Shown: positions 33,060 through 43,334 of the stretch, piece by piece
How the letters are laid out: the number at the start of each line of letters is the position of its first letter
Position numbering within the stretch: position 1 is the first letter of the stretch
Assembly (NCBI GenBank): GCA_014825775.1
Contig: MVAQ01000001.1
Location: 62,001-126,000, forward strand
From: Krasilnikovozyma curviuscula
Taxonomy: Eukaryota > Basidiomycota > Tremellomycetes > Cystofilobasidiales > Mrakiaceae
Reading direction: 5' to 3'
Length of the DNA: 64,000 nucleotides
Made by a program: the position numbers and the translations under genes
Notes under the pieces: model-generated
The model's input: the letters and a program-made list of their open reading frames with translations, nothing else
Told to the model about the DNA's origin: nothing
Databases searched by the model: none

Positions 33060-33753
33060 TCACTTGGAAGTCTGATCCGCCGGCGAGACATCCATCGCAC
33101 CGTTCGCATCAATCCTCAGCTTGAACAGGTCCACCTCAACGTCCTCTCCCCCCTGGCTTTGCGTCGCATCTGTCTCACCAGCAGCAGCTTCCTCTGTTGG
33201 CGTCTCAGCAAGCTTCTTCTCGTCGCCTTCAGGATCCAGCAGCATCTGTCCGACCAACCAACTCGCAACATCTTCTCTACCCATAATCTCAGCCTCTCCT
33301 ACGGCTGTTCGTCCAGCTTTGTTCTTGATGTCTATCAGCGACGGACCTGGTGAATTGGAGTGTTTGACGAGCACTTGCACAGTGGGGAGGTGATTATTGA
33401 GCGAAGCCCAATGCAGAGCTGTCGATTGGGAATCGTTTTGAACTGAGAACAATGATGATGGGACGAGTGGGAGGAGGTATTCGAGAAGGTCTGTGAAGTG
33501 AGGGACGGAGTAGGCATTCTAGTCAGCTGAAACGAGCCTTCAAGAAGAACCTGTGAGAGGTAAATCTACGCTCACCTAGATGACCATTAGCTGAAGCCAT
33601 ATGTATCGTCGTATTTCCTCTATCGTCTCTGACACTGCTTAATGGTTCTGAGCCGTACTTCTGGACGAACTGCTGGACATCCTCCAAGTCTCCGTAGCGG
33701 CAGCAGAGGAGCAGCTCTTCGACTTCTTCCTGGGATGGTGTAGAGAACGACAT
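33060..33753 (-). CDS. YAR1: Yar1-like ankyrin-repeat protein
   Basis: Small ankyrin protein; yeast Yar1 is the dedicated chaperone of ribosomal protein Rps3. Two exons, 33753-33576 and 33490-33060, joined as GHL|DLLEYLL. N-terminal EEVEELLLCCRYGDLEDV is followed by two clear ankyrin repeats (TTIHMASANGHLD and TALHWASLNNHLPTV) and a third weaker one (AGRTAVGEAEIMGRED). A Glu/Thr-rich C-terminal tail follows. The close match to Yar1 in size, in the two central repeats and in repeat spacing supports the name; other short ankyrin proteins look alike, so orthology is likely but not certain. Confidence 0.8.
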
Positions 33754-33932
33754 TACAGCAATGATGTCTGTCTTCTGGTAGAATGGGTAGATGGGGTCGA
33801 GACTGGTGATTTTGGTTTGAAGCTACCTTTCCTTGAAGAAATCCAAAGAAATTTTATTTTTTTAACCGTTCTTTGGTAGATTTTCAGTAGACCTCTCAGA
33901 GAACATTTATAAGGCAAACGTATCATATTTCA
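33754..33932. promoter_or_regulatory. Divergent promoter between the YAR1-like gene and the 5-phosphatase gene
   Basis: Start-proximal DNA between two divergent genes, with a T-rich block at 33850-33865. The exact start of the plus-strand gene is uncertain, so the right border is approximate. Confidence 0.4.
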
Positions 33933-36900
33933 GACCTGAAGACCCTTCTCCTGGTCCAGATCGCACCTTTGCAGATATTTTTGACCTCGCTAGCACGGCG
34001 CAGTGTAAACAGCAGCCTGCGCCACGCTCAAAACAGGTATTGACTTATTGACTTCAAACGACGAGGATCAAAAGCGAGTCTAAGTCCCAGGTGGGCGTCT
34101 GCTTTCCCATGGAGGAACCACCAAAGCTCAAGATCAAGCTTGTCAGCTGGAACATGAACATGATGAACAGGCTGCCTCAGGTTCGTCGACGCTCGCTTCT
34201 CCTATCTCGAGGGATGGGAATGGCGCACCTCTATCCTTCTACCAGGTTTGTCTTGCTGATATTGAGAATCCTTTGACTTCTGATTATGATATATAGGGAG
34301 ACCTGGCTGTTCTGTTGGGTTCAGTTCCACCTTATTCACCCCTTCCCCATTGCGAAGGCCTACCTCAGCTAGCCCTTGATGATGCTCATCCCTACCATTT
34401 GATTGTCATCGCTGGCCAGGAATGTCCTACACCATCAGGTCTACCTCTAGCTGGAATGAAGTTCGGTAAACGTACGTTGCATTCCATCTCATTACAAATG
34501 TTTGCCTGAGAAACTGAGTTAAGCTGACTCGAAACTCTACTCGCTACACAGCCGGTCCCAATGGTGAAATTGATAAAGCATCTCAGGCAGAATACGAGAA
34601 GTTTTTAGAGAAGGAAAAAGTCCACCATCATGTGGGTGAATCGAAAGGTTGGAGTGATTATCTGGAGGACTATCTTTCTAGAGGCATCAAGTTCCCTGGC
34701 CAATCCAACCCTCAAGTTCAGGTCAACCCTGCGACTCCACCGATCTCAGAATTTAATGCTGAGCAGCTCTTGGGAAAAGAGAATGTCCATCACCTCAAGG
34801 CACCTAGCACTGAGAGCGCAGAAAGTGGAGCTAGTGGTTCCTCCGAGGCTGTGAAGAACTCACCAGTCGAAGGCACGAATGCTCTGCTGGACATTAAAGG
34901 GAAAAAGAATGGTGAGAAGGGAATCTGCTTTCGCCGAATTCTGCTTACCGAACACTAACAGATTATTTTTCGTCATTTGCGCCTCCAAAGGCTCTTACGA
35001 ATTCGTCGCGAAGGAAAGACTTCTAGGGATTTACCTTTGCGTTTACGTTTGGCGTGGCTGTAAAACCTTTATCAAGGGCACTTCTTCGTCCTATGTCACT
35101 ACTGGACTAATTGGTGGGAGGTTCGGCAACAAGGGCGCTGTTGCTATTTCCATCAACATGGCAGGCACAAAACTGTTGTTCATCAACGCGCATCTTGCCG
35201 CACATGCTAATCGTGTTGACACGAGACTAGCTAATATTGAAAAAATCAAGAGGGAACTAGTCTTGAATGATTTCTTGGGAGATGCTTCGCAACCAAGCGA
35301 CGATGTCACGGAGAAGTTTGACACTACGTTTTGGATGGGAGATCGTGAGTGTTTTCCAATATGAGCCCTTGTTATTCAAATCTGACTTTAATGGTTGAAA
35401 CTTCTTATTTTGAGTCAATTTCCGTTTGGACGTGACCAGGTTACATGCCGACTGGCTGATAAGCAGGAAGGAGTACGAACAAGCTCGTTAGTCTCTCCTC
35501 GTTTTAATCACTTCTAGAAATACAGCTTCTGACATATTTTTTCTCTTTAGTCAAATTTGATCAACTCACCATTCTCATGCAAGAAGGACTCGGATTCCCA
35601 GGTTTTCAAGAAGCTGTCATCGACTTTCCGCCAACGTGAGTAGTCCACCAAGCTGAATAGGAGACTTCAAGCTAAAAATCTCACTATTTCTGCTTAGGTA
35701 CAAATACGACGTCAAGAAGAAGTCAGTCGCAAGAAGACCAAGTCGGAAAGTCTCGCAACGCCATGTCAGCAAATCAATACCTGGCGAAGAGGTCGCTGCT
35801 GGAGACAAAACAGCAACAGTAGTTGAAGACGACGAGGACACAGACATAGACCTTGAGCAATCAGATCGAAACTCCATCATGTCCTCCGGCTGGACGTCAG
35901 TTGCGCATTCAATCCACACCAGTGATGACGAAGCCGTTCTTTCAGACGGAGGAAGCCAGCCTGATCTATCGACATCGGCTCTCAACAACCCTGGTCAAGC
36001 TATCTTTGACGGTGTGCAGAAGATATTCCTCCCCTCAACCGCTATCAAAGCGAAGAAACGCATCATTGGAATGCTTAAGCTACCACCAGCCTCTCCCAAC
36101 GCGACCGGCAAACCCTCTCCTCGAAAATTCTCCGGGATCCATGCACCGGGATCAACTTCATCAGCATCTACGCCTCCAACCACCGACAGGCCCTCGTTAG
36201 AGCTGGAACGCTCTGAGAGATCCAACTCGCTTTCGGCCGCATCGATCCCGCCAGCGCCTTCAACCTCACCTACTCCACCACCACCATCCAGAGGCCAGAG
36301 CATTGACCTTGGGAACCGCCCAGTGCTACGACGTGAGCTCAGCGCTAGACTGAAAAGAACATTCATTCCAAAGTCGGAGGATGTCAGCGATGATGAGGAT
36401 GCTCCAGATGACGGGAAAGGTGTCTATGACACAAGTGAGAAGCAGAGAGTTCCTAGTTGGGTAATTTATTTTTTGCTTTCAAACTTGGACAGCTCATTCT
36501 AGCAATTGACCTATCCCTCTTGTTACTGGCTTTCGTCACACAGTGTGACCGCATCCTCTTCAAATCTTACATCTCTGACTATCCACTTCCAACACTATCT
36601 CGCTCTCCTTCCACTTCCACTCACGAATCTCGCCTTTCAAAAATCGCATCCGTTTTTCATCTGAAGCGACGAGACTCTCACGAACTAGATGCCCATAGAC
36701 TGTCAGCAGCTTCGTTGTCAGAAACCGATTTGCACAGTACACCACTAATCATATCATCGAAGAAAAAGAAGAGGATGCCTTTGTCTCATTCAAAGACTAT
36801 GGATGTCCCCAGGGAGGCCCTCAAGCACAATAGGATGAGGAGCACGTCGCTAGACGTGACCACCTCCTTTCCACCGCCTAGTATGAGCACTGCAGCGGTC

Positions 36901-37522
36901 GATACCTCACCAAGACCATTGATGGCGATGCGCCCGTCATTCTCGACCACACCGATGCCTATATCAGCAACCTCAGAACCTATCGCCCAATCTCAGTCCT
37001 CTTTACCCCTCGCTTCACCGGGACTGACCATCACGCCAGTGGCAAGCCCGCTACAGACCCCCACGCTTCACCACGTCAACTTTGCTGGATCCTCTTCGGC
37101 TGATACTTCTGAACAAGATGTAAACGCTAGTAGGCCAGACGTTACACCCCTTCAACATCGACCGCTGCAGAGCGAACATACCTTGGCCGAGATACCTCCT
37201 GTCGAGCCTGAGTCTGTGCAGCACGACAAGAGCTGGCTTTACCGAATCTTACCATTTACATCGAACAACCGAAGTAGCCATAATGACCTGACCACCTATG
37301 CGGAGGAGGAAGCGAGGCGGGCAAGGCCGAAGAAGGGGCAGGTCGAGTGCATCAGCTATGGGACACTTGTAAGCTCTCCCTGTGTTTGATTTAAAAAGAG
37401 TGATTTATCTGACTCTTCATTTCTTGGTGGTTGGTGGGAAGCAGAATGACGAGGAAATGATGAAACTACGAGGCATGTCAGATCATAGGCCAATTATGGG
37501 CTCCTACACCATCAACATCTAG
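33933..37522 (+). CDS. Inositol-polyphosphate / phosphoinositide 5-phosphatase
   Basis: Mg-dependent enzyme of the IPPc fold that removes the 5-phosphate from inositol phosphates or PI(4,5)P2. Landmarks in order: KLVSWNMNMMNRLPQGDL, IVIAGQECP (catalytic Glu), KERLLGIYLCVYVWRGC, GRFGNKGAVAISI, NAHLAAHANR, FWMGDLNFRLDV, FPPTYKYD, KQRVPSWCDRIL and GMSDHRPIMGSY. No Sac1 domain and no clear C2 domain are seen. Long Ser/Pro-rich insertions split the catalytic domain (see findings). Stop TAG at 37520-37522. The start is unsettled: the first ATG in frame is 34109, but the coding-like stretch 33933-34032 joins it in frame across an intron (GTATTG to CCCAG), suggesting an upstream start that I cannot place. 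Confidence 0.87.
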
Positions 37523-38273
37523 AATACCCCACACCACAAACTTACTACATTGCCATACCACTTCCAATTGCCTTTTTACTTTTGATTGCAGCAATACCCC
37601 TCTTTTCCGTTCGCCATTTATCGCTTGATAGTTTCGTATACCTTAACTTCGAAACGATGGAACTGTGCTGTCGCTGTGTATTTTACCTCAAGAACTTCGA
37701 TTTCCATCTTTAGATCTCTGACATAGCATCAACACTTATGTGTTTTCTGTCTTTTCAAACATTATAATGCTTTGCCTTGTACGCAGATTTGATAAAAGTG
37801 GAACAGGTGATTCAGGCTGAAACTCTGCAAAACAAAAACAATGCCATTTGATCGTATCAGATTCTTGATGAGATGAACCTGCCATCTTCTTGCATTTACT
37901 CCAGCAACCAAGTTCTTTGATGACGCCTTCTTCCAGATGGAACTTTGCCTTCAATTGAAAGGAAGGTTCCCCCGTTACCCCCTGTCGCACACTCCCCCTG
38001 ATCTCGATCTGCGTGCTAGATTCCTTCTCTTCAGACGCTAACTCCCTCATTTTGTTCGCCTTCTCTTCCCTTCTCGATTTGTGATCCGTCCCAATAGCTC
38101 TATCCGCCTGGAGTTTATCCTTGGGATCTGCTCCTTTCGAAATAAGTTGGGGATCCCGGCACGAGCCGCTCAGCCACCCACTTGACGACCATTCAGTTAC
38201 CCCAAAATTTCATACTAAAGCGTCCTTCAAAGTCTCCCTTTCAGCTGCTCGATAGATAGAAGGTCGGTAGACC
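37523..38273. other. Intergenic region upstream of CHS7
   Basis: This 751-bp stretch contains a strong pyrimidine-rich block on the plus strand (37915-38110), typical of a fungal promoter. Its complement gives a 104-codon purine-rich minus-strand frame that I regard as a shadow of this bias. Confidence 0.5.
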
Positions 38274-40107
38274 ATGTCAGCATTCGGTGAATTCGGTAGC
38301 CTGTGTGAGTAAACCGTTTCAGCTTGTGTGAAGGGAAGATAAGAGGGGGTGTCATGCAGGAGTTCAGTCAAGGGGACAAACTTCTCTAAGAGCTATACCT
38401 ATCTCTTGAAGGGTAGCTGATTCTTGAAGAGGCTGGGTCACGATGAAAAACGAAGTCAGAGTGGAATAGGGAACGATCACCTTTCGAACCACAACACACG
38501 GACTGACGCTTGTTTTCTTCGTCGCAGGTCGGAATGTCCCCTCATTCCCACCGTGTAACCTCTACTTTCACTACCTCCTCAACCAGTCTCCTCCTTCTTC
38601 ATCCAAATCAACCTCGGTCCTCCCCATCCTCTTTCCTTCGAATTCAGACATCACCTCCTCGAGCCTGCGGACAGACGCAGCGGTACAATTAGCGCTTCGA
38701 CTCGCAAGTGCTGGTCAGTTGAAAGGAACATGCGGAGTTGGGAGGATTGGAATTAATGGCGAGACTGGAGGCATAGCGAACGTGAGTGAAGAGAACCAGC
38801 TGGACAAAGAATGGGGCAGTCAGATCAAACTGATCCCCTGTCCAGGATCAACTTTGCTGATCCTCTCGTTATCTAGATTGTCGCCATTGGTGTCTCAATT
38901 CTCATCATTCCCTGCATCATTTATCTCATCTCTAAGAGGAAAGCGGCTGTCGGTAGGTTGGAATTTGGAGCCCTCTTTGTGGTGAGCGGTACATCTGGCT
39001 TCCTCGACTTACCACTGTACTTACTATCCACATTGCTACCTCAGCTGTACTTTATCACACTCCCTCTTCAGCTCGTTGCAACGACTGGGGTGATAGAAGC
39101 TGGAAGGTAGGTTGTATTTTTCGACATCTCTCGTTGGGCGATATCAGCACCGAACCCCCGCTTACACGCCCCACCATTCTTCGTACGTGTCATAGCACCG
39201 CAATCGCAGCCGTTTCAGCTGTGCTGATTGGTGTAACGACCACTCTCTTCACTGCGCTCCTCCTTAATGGCATCGTCAATCTACAGGTCCGTTTGCCGTT
39301 TCCGAAGCCCAAGTGCCAAAAGTTGTGACAGAACTAATTTCTAAAACGATGCACTCGTTGTCCAAATCTAGCTTGTCGAAGACGGGACGATGGCATCACT
39401 CGTCCCATTCTTCTTGTGCTGTTTAATATTTTTCGTCCCAACCACTTTCATTGGTGAGTTCTGACTGCGCAACACTACAATCACGGTCCACCAACGTACC
39501 TCCAGTGCTGATTTCTTCGATCTCCTATTCTGTGCAGCGTTGGCGTCTACTTTCAGCGTCTCGTCCGCATTTCTTCCCGATTCAAACTCAGTATCATCAA
39601 TATCAGAACTAAGAAATATCGCGCTGTATGTGCTGTACCTCATCTGGCCACTCGTGTGAGTAATGGCTTCAAATGCTGCCCTATTTCGACGCTTTCTTGC
39701 TGAAAATCCACCTTCCTATCCTAGATGCATCGCTTTCTTCTTCATTTCTACCATCTTTGTTGTTCTGGCTCACCTTCGAGAGCCCAAACCTTGCTGTTCG
39801 TCCGATCGCGTTCCAATCTCTGTGTCAATCAGCAGCCCCTAACAGCTGTCTCTTTCTCTATCCAGTCCTCTTCGCTGGGACCCTCATCTTATTCGCTGGC
39901 TCCCAGGTGGTCTTCTTCATCGCATCAAAGCCTCTCTGCGAGAAGTCGAACGCTAAAGTCGACGGCAGCTTCATAGCGACCATCCTCGAGACTGCAACTA
40001 TGATTCTGCTATTCTTCAGCTGGAAGAGCATCACGGAAGACAGGTGGGAGGATGAAGAGTATAACCCAGGCGTTCGGCCTGGTGGAATTTACAGTCCTTA
40101 TAGCTAA
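38274..40107 (+). CDS. CHS7: Chitin synthase export chaperone Chs7
   Basis: ER membrane chaperone with about seven TM segments that lets class IV chitin synthase (Chs3 type) leave the ER. The ATG at 38274 gives MSAFGEFGSLCRNVPSFPPC, the family N-terminus with two Cys. Then VQLALRLASAG, GVSILIIPCIIYLISKRKAA (TM), LEFGALFVVSGTSGFLDLPL, AVSAVLIGVTTTLFTALLLN, QLVEDGTMASLVPFF, YVLYLIWPLV and FAGTLILFAGSQVVFF, and the end motif FFSWKSITED. The last intron, 39796-39865, has a weak GTTCGT donor but a good CTAAC branch site 17 nt before its CCAG acceptor; it is needed to keep the conserved C-terminus in frame. The product probably controls chitin deposition. Confidence 0.9.
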
Positions 40108-40447
40108 TGGACTTTCGGCTTTGCTTTCGACATTATTTACCTGTCAATAACGGATTTCTTGACTTATTTAGATATAGGCTGCAGGTTCACGACACCACAC
40201 TATTCTGCACCTTTTGATTATTCCTGACATTTTTGAAACGACTTTGATTGGAAACGACTTTTGAACCGTACCGTGACATGACTAGGAATGGAGCTGGATG
40301 AAGCGCCTTTTATACTTTGCCTTTGTAACAGATCAACGCGCTTGATACACTCTAAATTAATGCTCCTGTAATAAAACCTGATCCCAGAATGAAAGCAGCT
40401 CTTCTCTAGTTTTACATTTTCCCACCTGGACCCTCAACCACACCAAT
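40108..40447. other. Intergenic region CHS7 to MVD1 (convergent 3' ends)
   Basis: These 340 bp are AT-rich with an AATAAA-like element near 40370 in either reading sense. They fit two facing 3' UTRs. No gene is seen. Confidence 0.5.
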
Positions 40448-41841
40448 TTACGCTAATACCTTTGGCAAGCCACTCTCGTTCAACAAGCTCTCTTCGGCGC
40501 CCAACACCCTCGGTCCGTCTCCAACTCTGGTATGAATGAAGCTCTTGACGCTGTCCTCTGGAAAGATGGGCGCGACGCCGGTGACGAAGCCCTCTGGAAG
40601 GGGAACGACGTCCCCCGGCTTTTCTCCCGCCTTGAAGAGAGCGAAGGGATCGGGGAAGGCGGTGGATTGTGGGAAATAGTGAGCGACAAGGTCGAGGATG
40701 AGCCTGATGTTGGCCGAAGGGGCGTAAATGACCGCGTTGGGACCGGCGTCAAACGTGTACGCCGCGACGATTTTACCTGAAGCACGGTTAAGCTCGGTGA
40801 CAAGGGCAATGATGGAACGGGAGACGTCGTTGAGGTAGAAAATGGGTGGGTAGGTATCCAAGCAGACAGCGTGGAACTCATTCGAGTCCTGCATAGTGAG
40901 TTTGCCAAATTCTTCGAAGTTCTTGTCCTTGATGGCTTTGCTGATGAGCTCCATTCGCTCGGGTACGACGTTTTTGATTCGGTGTTGCAACAGTGGTGAG
41001 GTTTGGACGGTCAATTGCATACCGACTGTTGAAGCAGTCGTCTTCTTGACATCGCTCACGACACAAATCAGCGCGTGCAAGTCGTCCCAGTGCTCGCGGG
41101 GTGCGACTTCGACAGCGAGCGAGTCGTCTCCATTCTCCAGCGCACCCATCTCCCAAGCGACAAATCCACCGAAGAGAGATCTACATGCAGATCCTGACCC
41201 CTGTCGAGCGATACGTGAGAGGTTGGAGGCTGATGTTGGCAGGGCGTAGAGGGAGGCGAGGGAGGAGACAAGGGCGGCAAGACCAGACGCTGACGAGGCC
41301 AAACCAGCAGCGGTTGGGAAGTTGTTGTATGAAGCGATGTGAAGGTGGAAAGCTGAAATCTGATGCGCCGACAGCAAGCAGACAGAGCAGGTCAGTGCCA
41401 CCATCGTACGAGAAGGGGGAGCAGAAAAAAGGGTGAAAACGAAACAGACCTTGGCCAGAGATGAGTCCTTCTCCTCCTCAGCTTTCCTGAGCTTTCTCAT
41501 TTCACCAATAGAGACCCAGAGTCGACCTCCCTCCTTGATGGTCTCCTCCTTCCCATTCAACCAAAGCCTGTCCTTTTCAAAGCTCGCGTCGCATGAAGAG
41601 CTCGTGGTCGAACGAAGGTGGTCCTGGTCTAAAGTCACTGAGAGGGACGAGTTGGTAGGGAGAATGAGGGCAGTGTCACGCTTTCCCCAGTATCTAGAGA
41701 AACCGAGAGCCAGAGGAGGAAAAAAATGCCTGTCAGTTCGCAAGCAGGAAGAGAAGAACAAAGGGAGACGAGAAGCAGCAAAAGCTTGACTGACTTGACG
41801 ACTGCGATGTTGACAGGGGCACTGCAGGTGGCAGAGTGCAT
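40448..41841 (-). CDS. MVD1: Diphosphomevalonate decarboxylase
   Basis: Last enzyme of the mevalonate pathway: ATP plus mevalonate diphosphate gives isopentenyl diphosphate, ADP, phosphate and CO2, feeding sterols and dolichol. The GHMP-kinase fold is seen: [16 protein letters not shown] joined to [18 protein letters not shown], then [18 protein letters not shown] (ATP-binding Ser-rich loop), [16 protein letters not shown], then [15 protein letters not shown] and [10 protein letters not shown] with the catalytic Asp. The start at 41841 gives the usual [15 protein letters not shown]. Introns fall after Lys16 and after KDSSLAK. No peroxisomal or mitochondrial signal is visible. Confidence 0.96.
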
Positions 41842-42129
41842 CTTAGAGATTTTGAGAAGACGTGAAAAGGTTGGCTGTCCTTAGGATCGAGTCGTGGGTC
41901 GAAGTCGACAAAAGAAACCACCAGCGCCGCAACCAACAGAAAAATCCTATACTTGCAAAAATTATACCTCGTGACAAGCCAATCGTACATACAAGTCCCA
42001 CTGACACAAATACACGTCCACGTGAAGAGAAAGAGAGCGAAAAATGAAGCAGGAAATCTAGCAGCCCAAGCGCCGCCACCGACGAGGGGAGCGCAGATAT
42101 GGGATGGACATGGAATGATGATAGTCCCT

Positions 42130-43059
42130 CTAAATATCCATCGACATACCCATAGGAGCAGAAGCAGGTACCAGCGCAGACTTTCGTGCTGCCTTCTTGG
42201 CCAGCTTCTGTTCTTCCACCCTGATCCTGACCTTCTCCCGAATCCTCTCGTTCTTCGCCTTGAGTTCCGGTCTCGATTCGAGTAGAGCGGCGGAGGGCTG
42301 GACGAGGGAGAGATGGGAGGAGATTTCGGCCGTGTCGGAGGCTCTGGCACGAGCTGCGTTGCCAGACATTCTGAAAGGAGGAAATTAAATTTATTAGAGT
42401 CGAGGAGGAGGACGGCGCGCAAGGACAAGAGGGCGGACCTGTTCTTGTAAAACGCTCTGTCTCTCTTGATACGGATTTCGGAAACGCGCTTCATTGCTTT
42501 CAATGTGGTGGCGACAAGCTCTCTGTCGTATCGGACAGGGACGTTTCTGCGCTTCTCGAATTCGAACGTAGAGTCCTGCAAGGAAAGACCCGAATCAGCA
42601 CAGACTTCCCTGCAGTAGATCAAAAGGAAGGATAGCAGCTCACGATAGTCATCTCCTTTCCAGCAGCTTTTCGGAACGCCTTGGTCCATCTGACCTTACG
42701 TGGGTTTCGTTTCATCCTGGTAGCCGCAAGCACCAAATTTGTCAGAACTACTCCTCAACACTTCCTTCGTTCGAGCCCCAAAACAACTTACTTAAAGTTC
42801 TTGTGGCATCTATAGAGGCAGAAAAGGAGTAGATGATCAGCTTACGTCCATAGTAATCGGTCGTCGACAGGCATTTGCACTCACTTTGAGGTGCAGAATC
42901 TGAAGCACTTGGCGTCGTTTCTGACAAACATGGTACCTAGTAAGACATCTCTATGGTGAATACGAGGTTCGTGGTTAAAGTCTTTTGTAGGGAGAAGGAA
43001 AGCTCACCATGTCCAGGGTAAACTGAAACCGAGCAGAAGTAGCATTTTTCGATCCTCAT
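42130..43059 (-). CDS. RLP24: Ribosome biogenesis protein Rlp24
   Basis: Placeholder paralogue of ribosomal protein eL24 on pre-60S particles, exchanged in the cytoplasm after the AAA ATPase Drg1 removes it. The ATG at 43059 gives [16 protein letters not shown], then [17 protein letters not shown] completing the zinc ribbon (Cys at about 6, 9, 32 and 36). The middle has [18 protein letters not shown], then [16 protein letters not shown], then a Lys/Arg-rich C-terminal part reached through the junction [13 protein letters not shown]. The C-terminal extension beyond the eL24 core is what distinguishes Rlp24 and carries the Drg1-binding tail. About six short exons. Confidence 0.95.
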
Positions 43060-43334
43060 GTTGTCTAACTATAGTAGAACCACAACCAATTAGAGAAGAT
43101 CACTTCATAATGTTTGAAGCTCTTGCTACTCACTTACTGTGTAATTTGGTGCTAGGCAGGTGCTGGCTTGCTGCAACCATCGAAATCCAGTCGTGCGTTC
43201 GCTCGCCTCGTTCCTCAAAATTTCTCTGTGGCGGCTGGTTGTTTTTATTTCTGAGAGATCGAAAGAGTATATCAAGGCTAGGAAACATAAAGTTTTCATC
43301 GGAAATAGTGATTTTGTATTAATTTAGGTATGTT

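Noticed and set aside
37736..38050. 104-codon minus-strand frame upstream of CHS7
   Set aside because: It is the complement of a pyrimidine-rich promoter, giving Glu/Lys-rich peptide by base bias; it has no family motif, and its upstream extension has no start codon.
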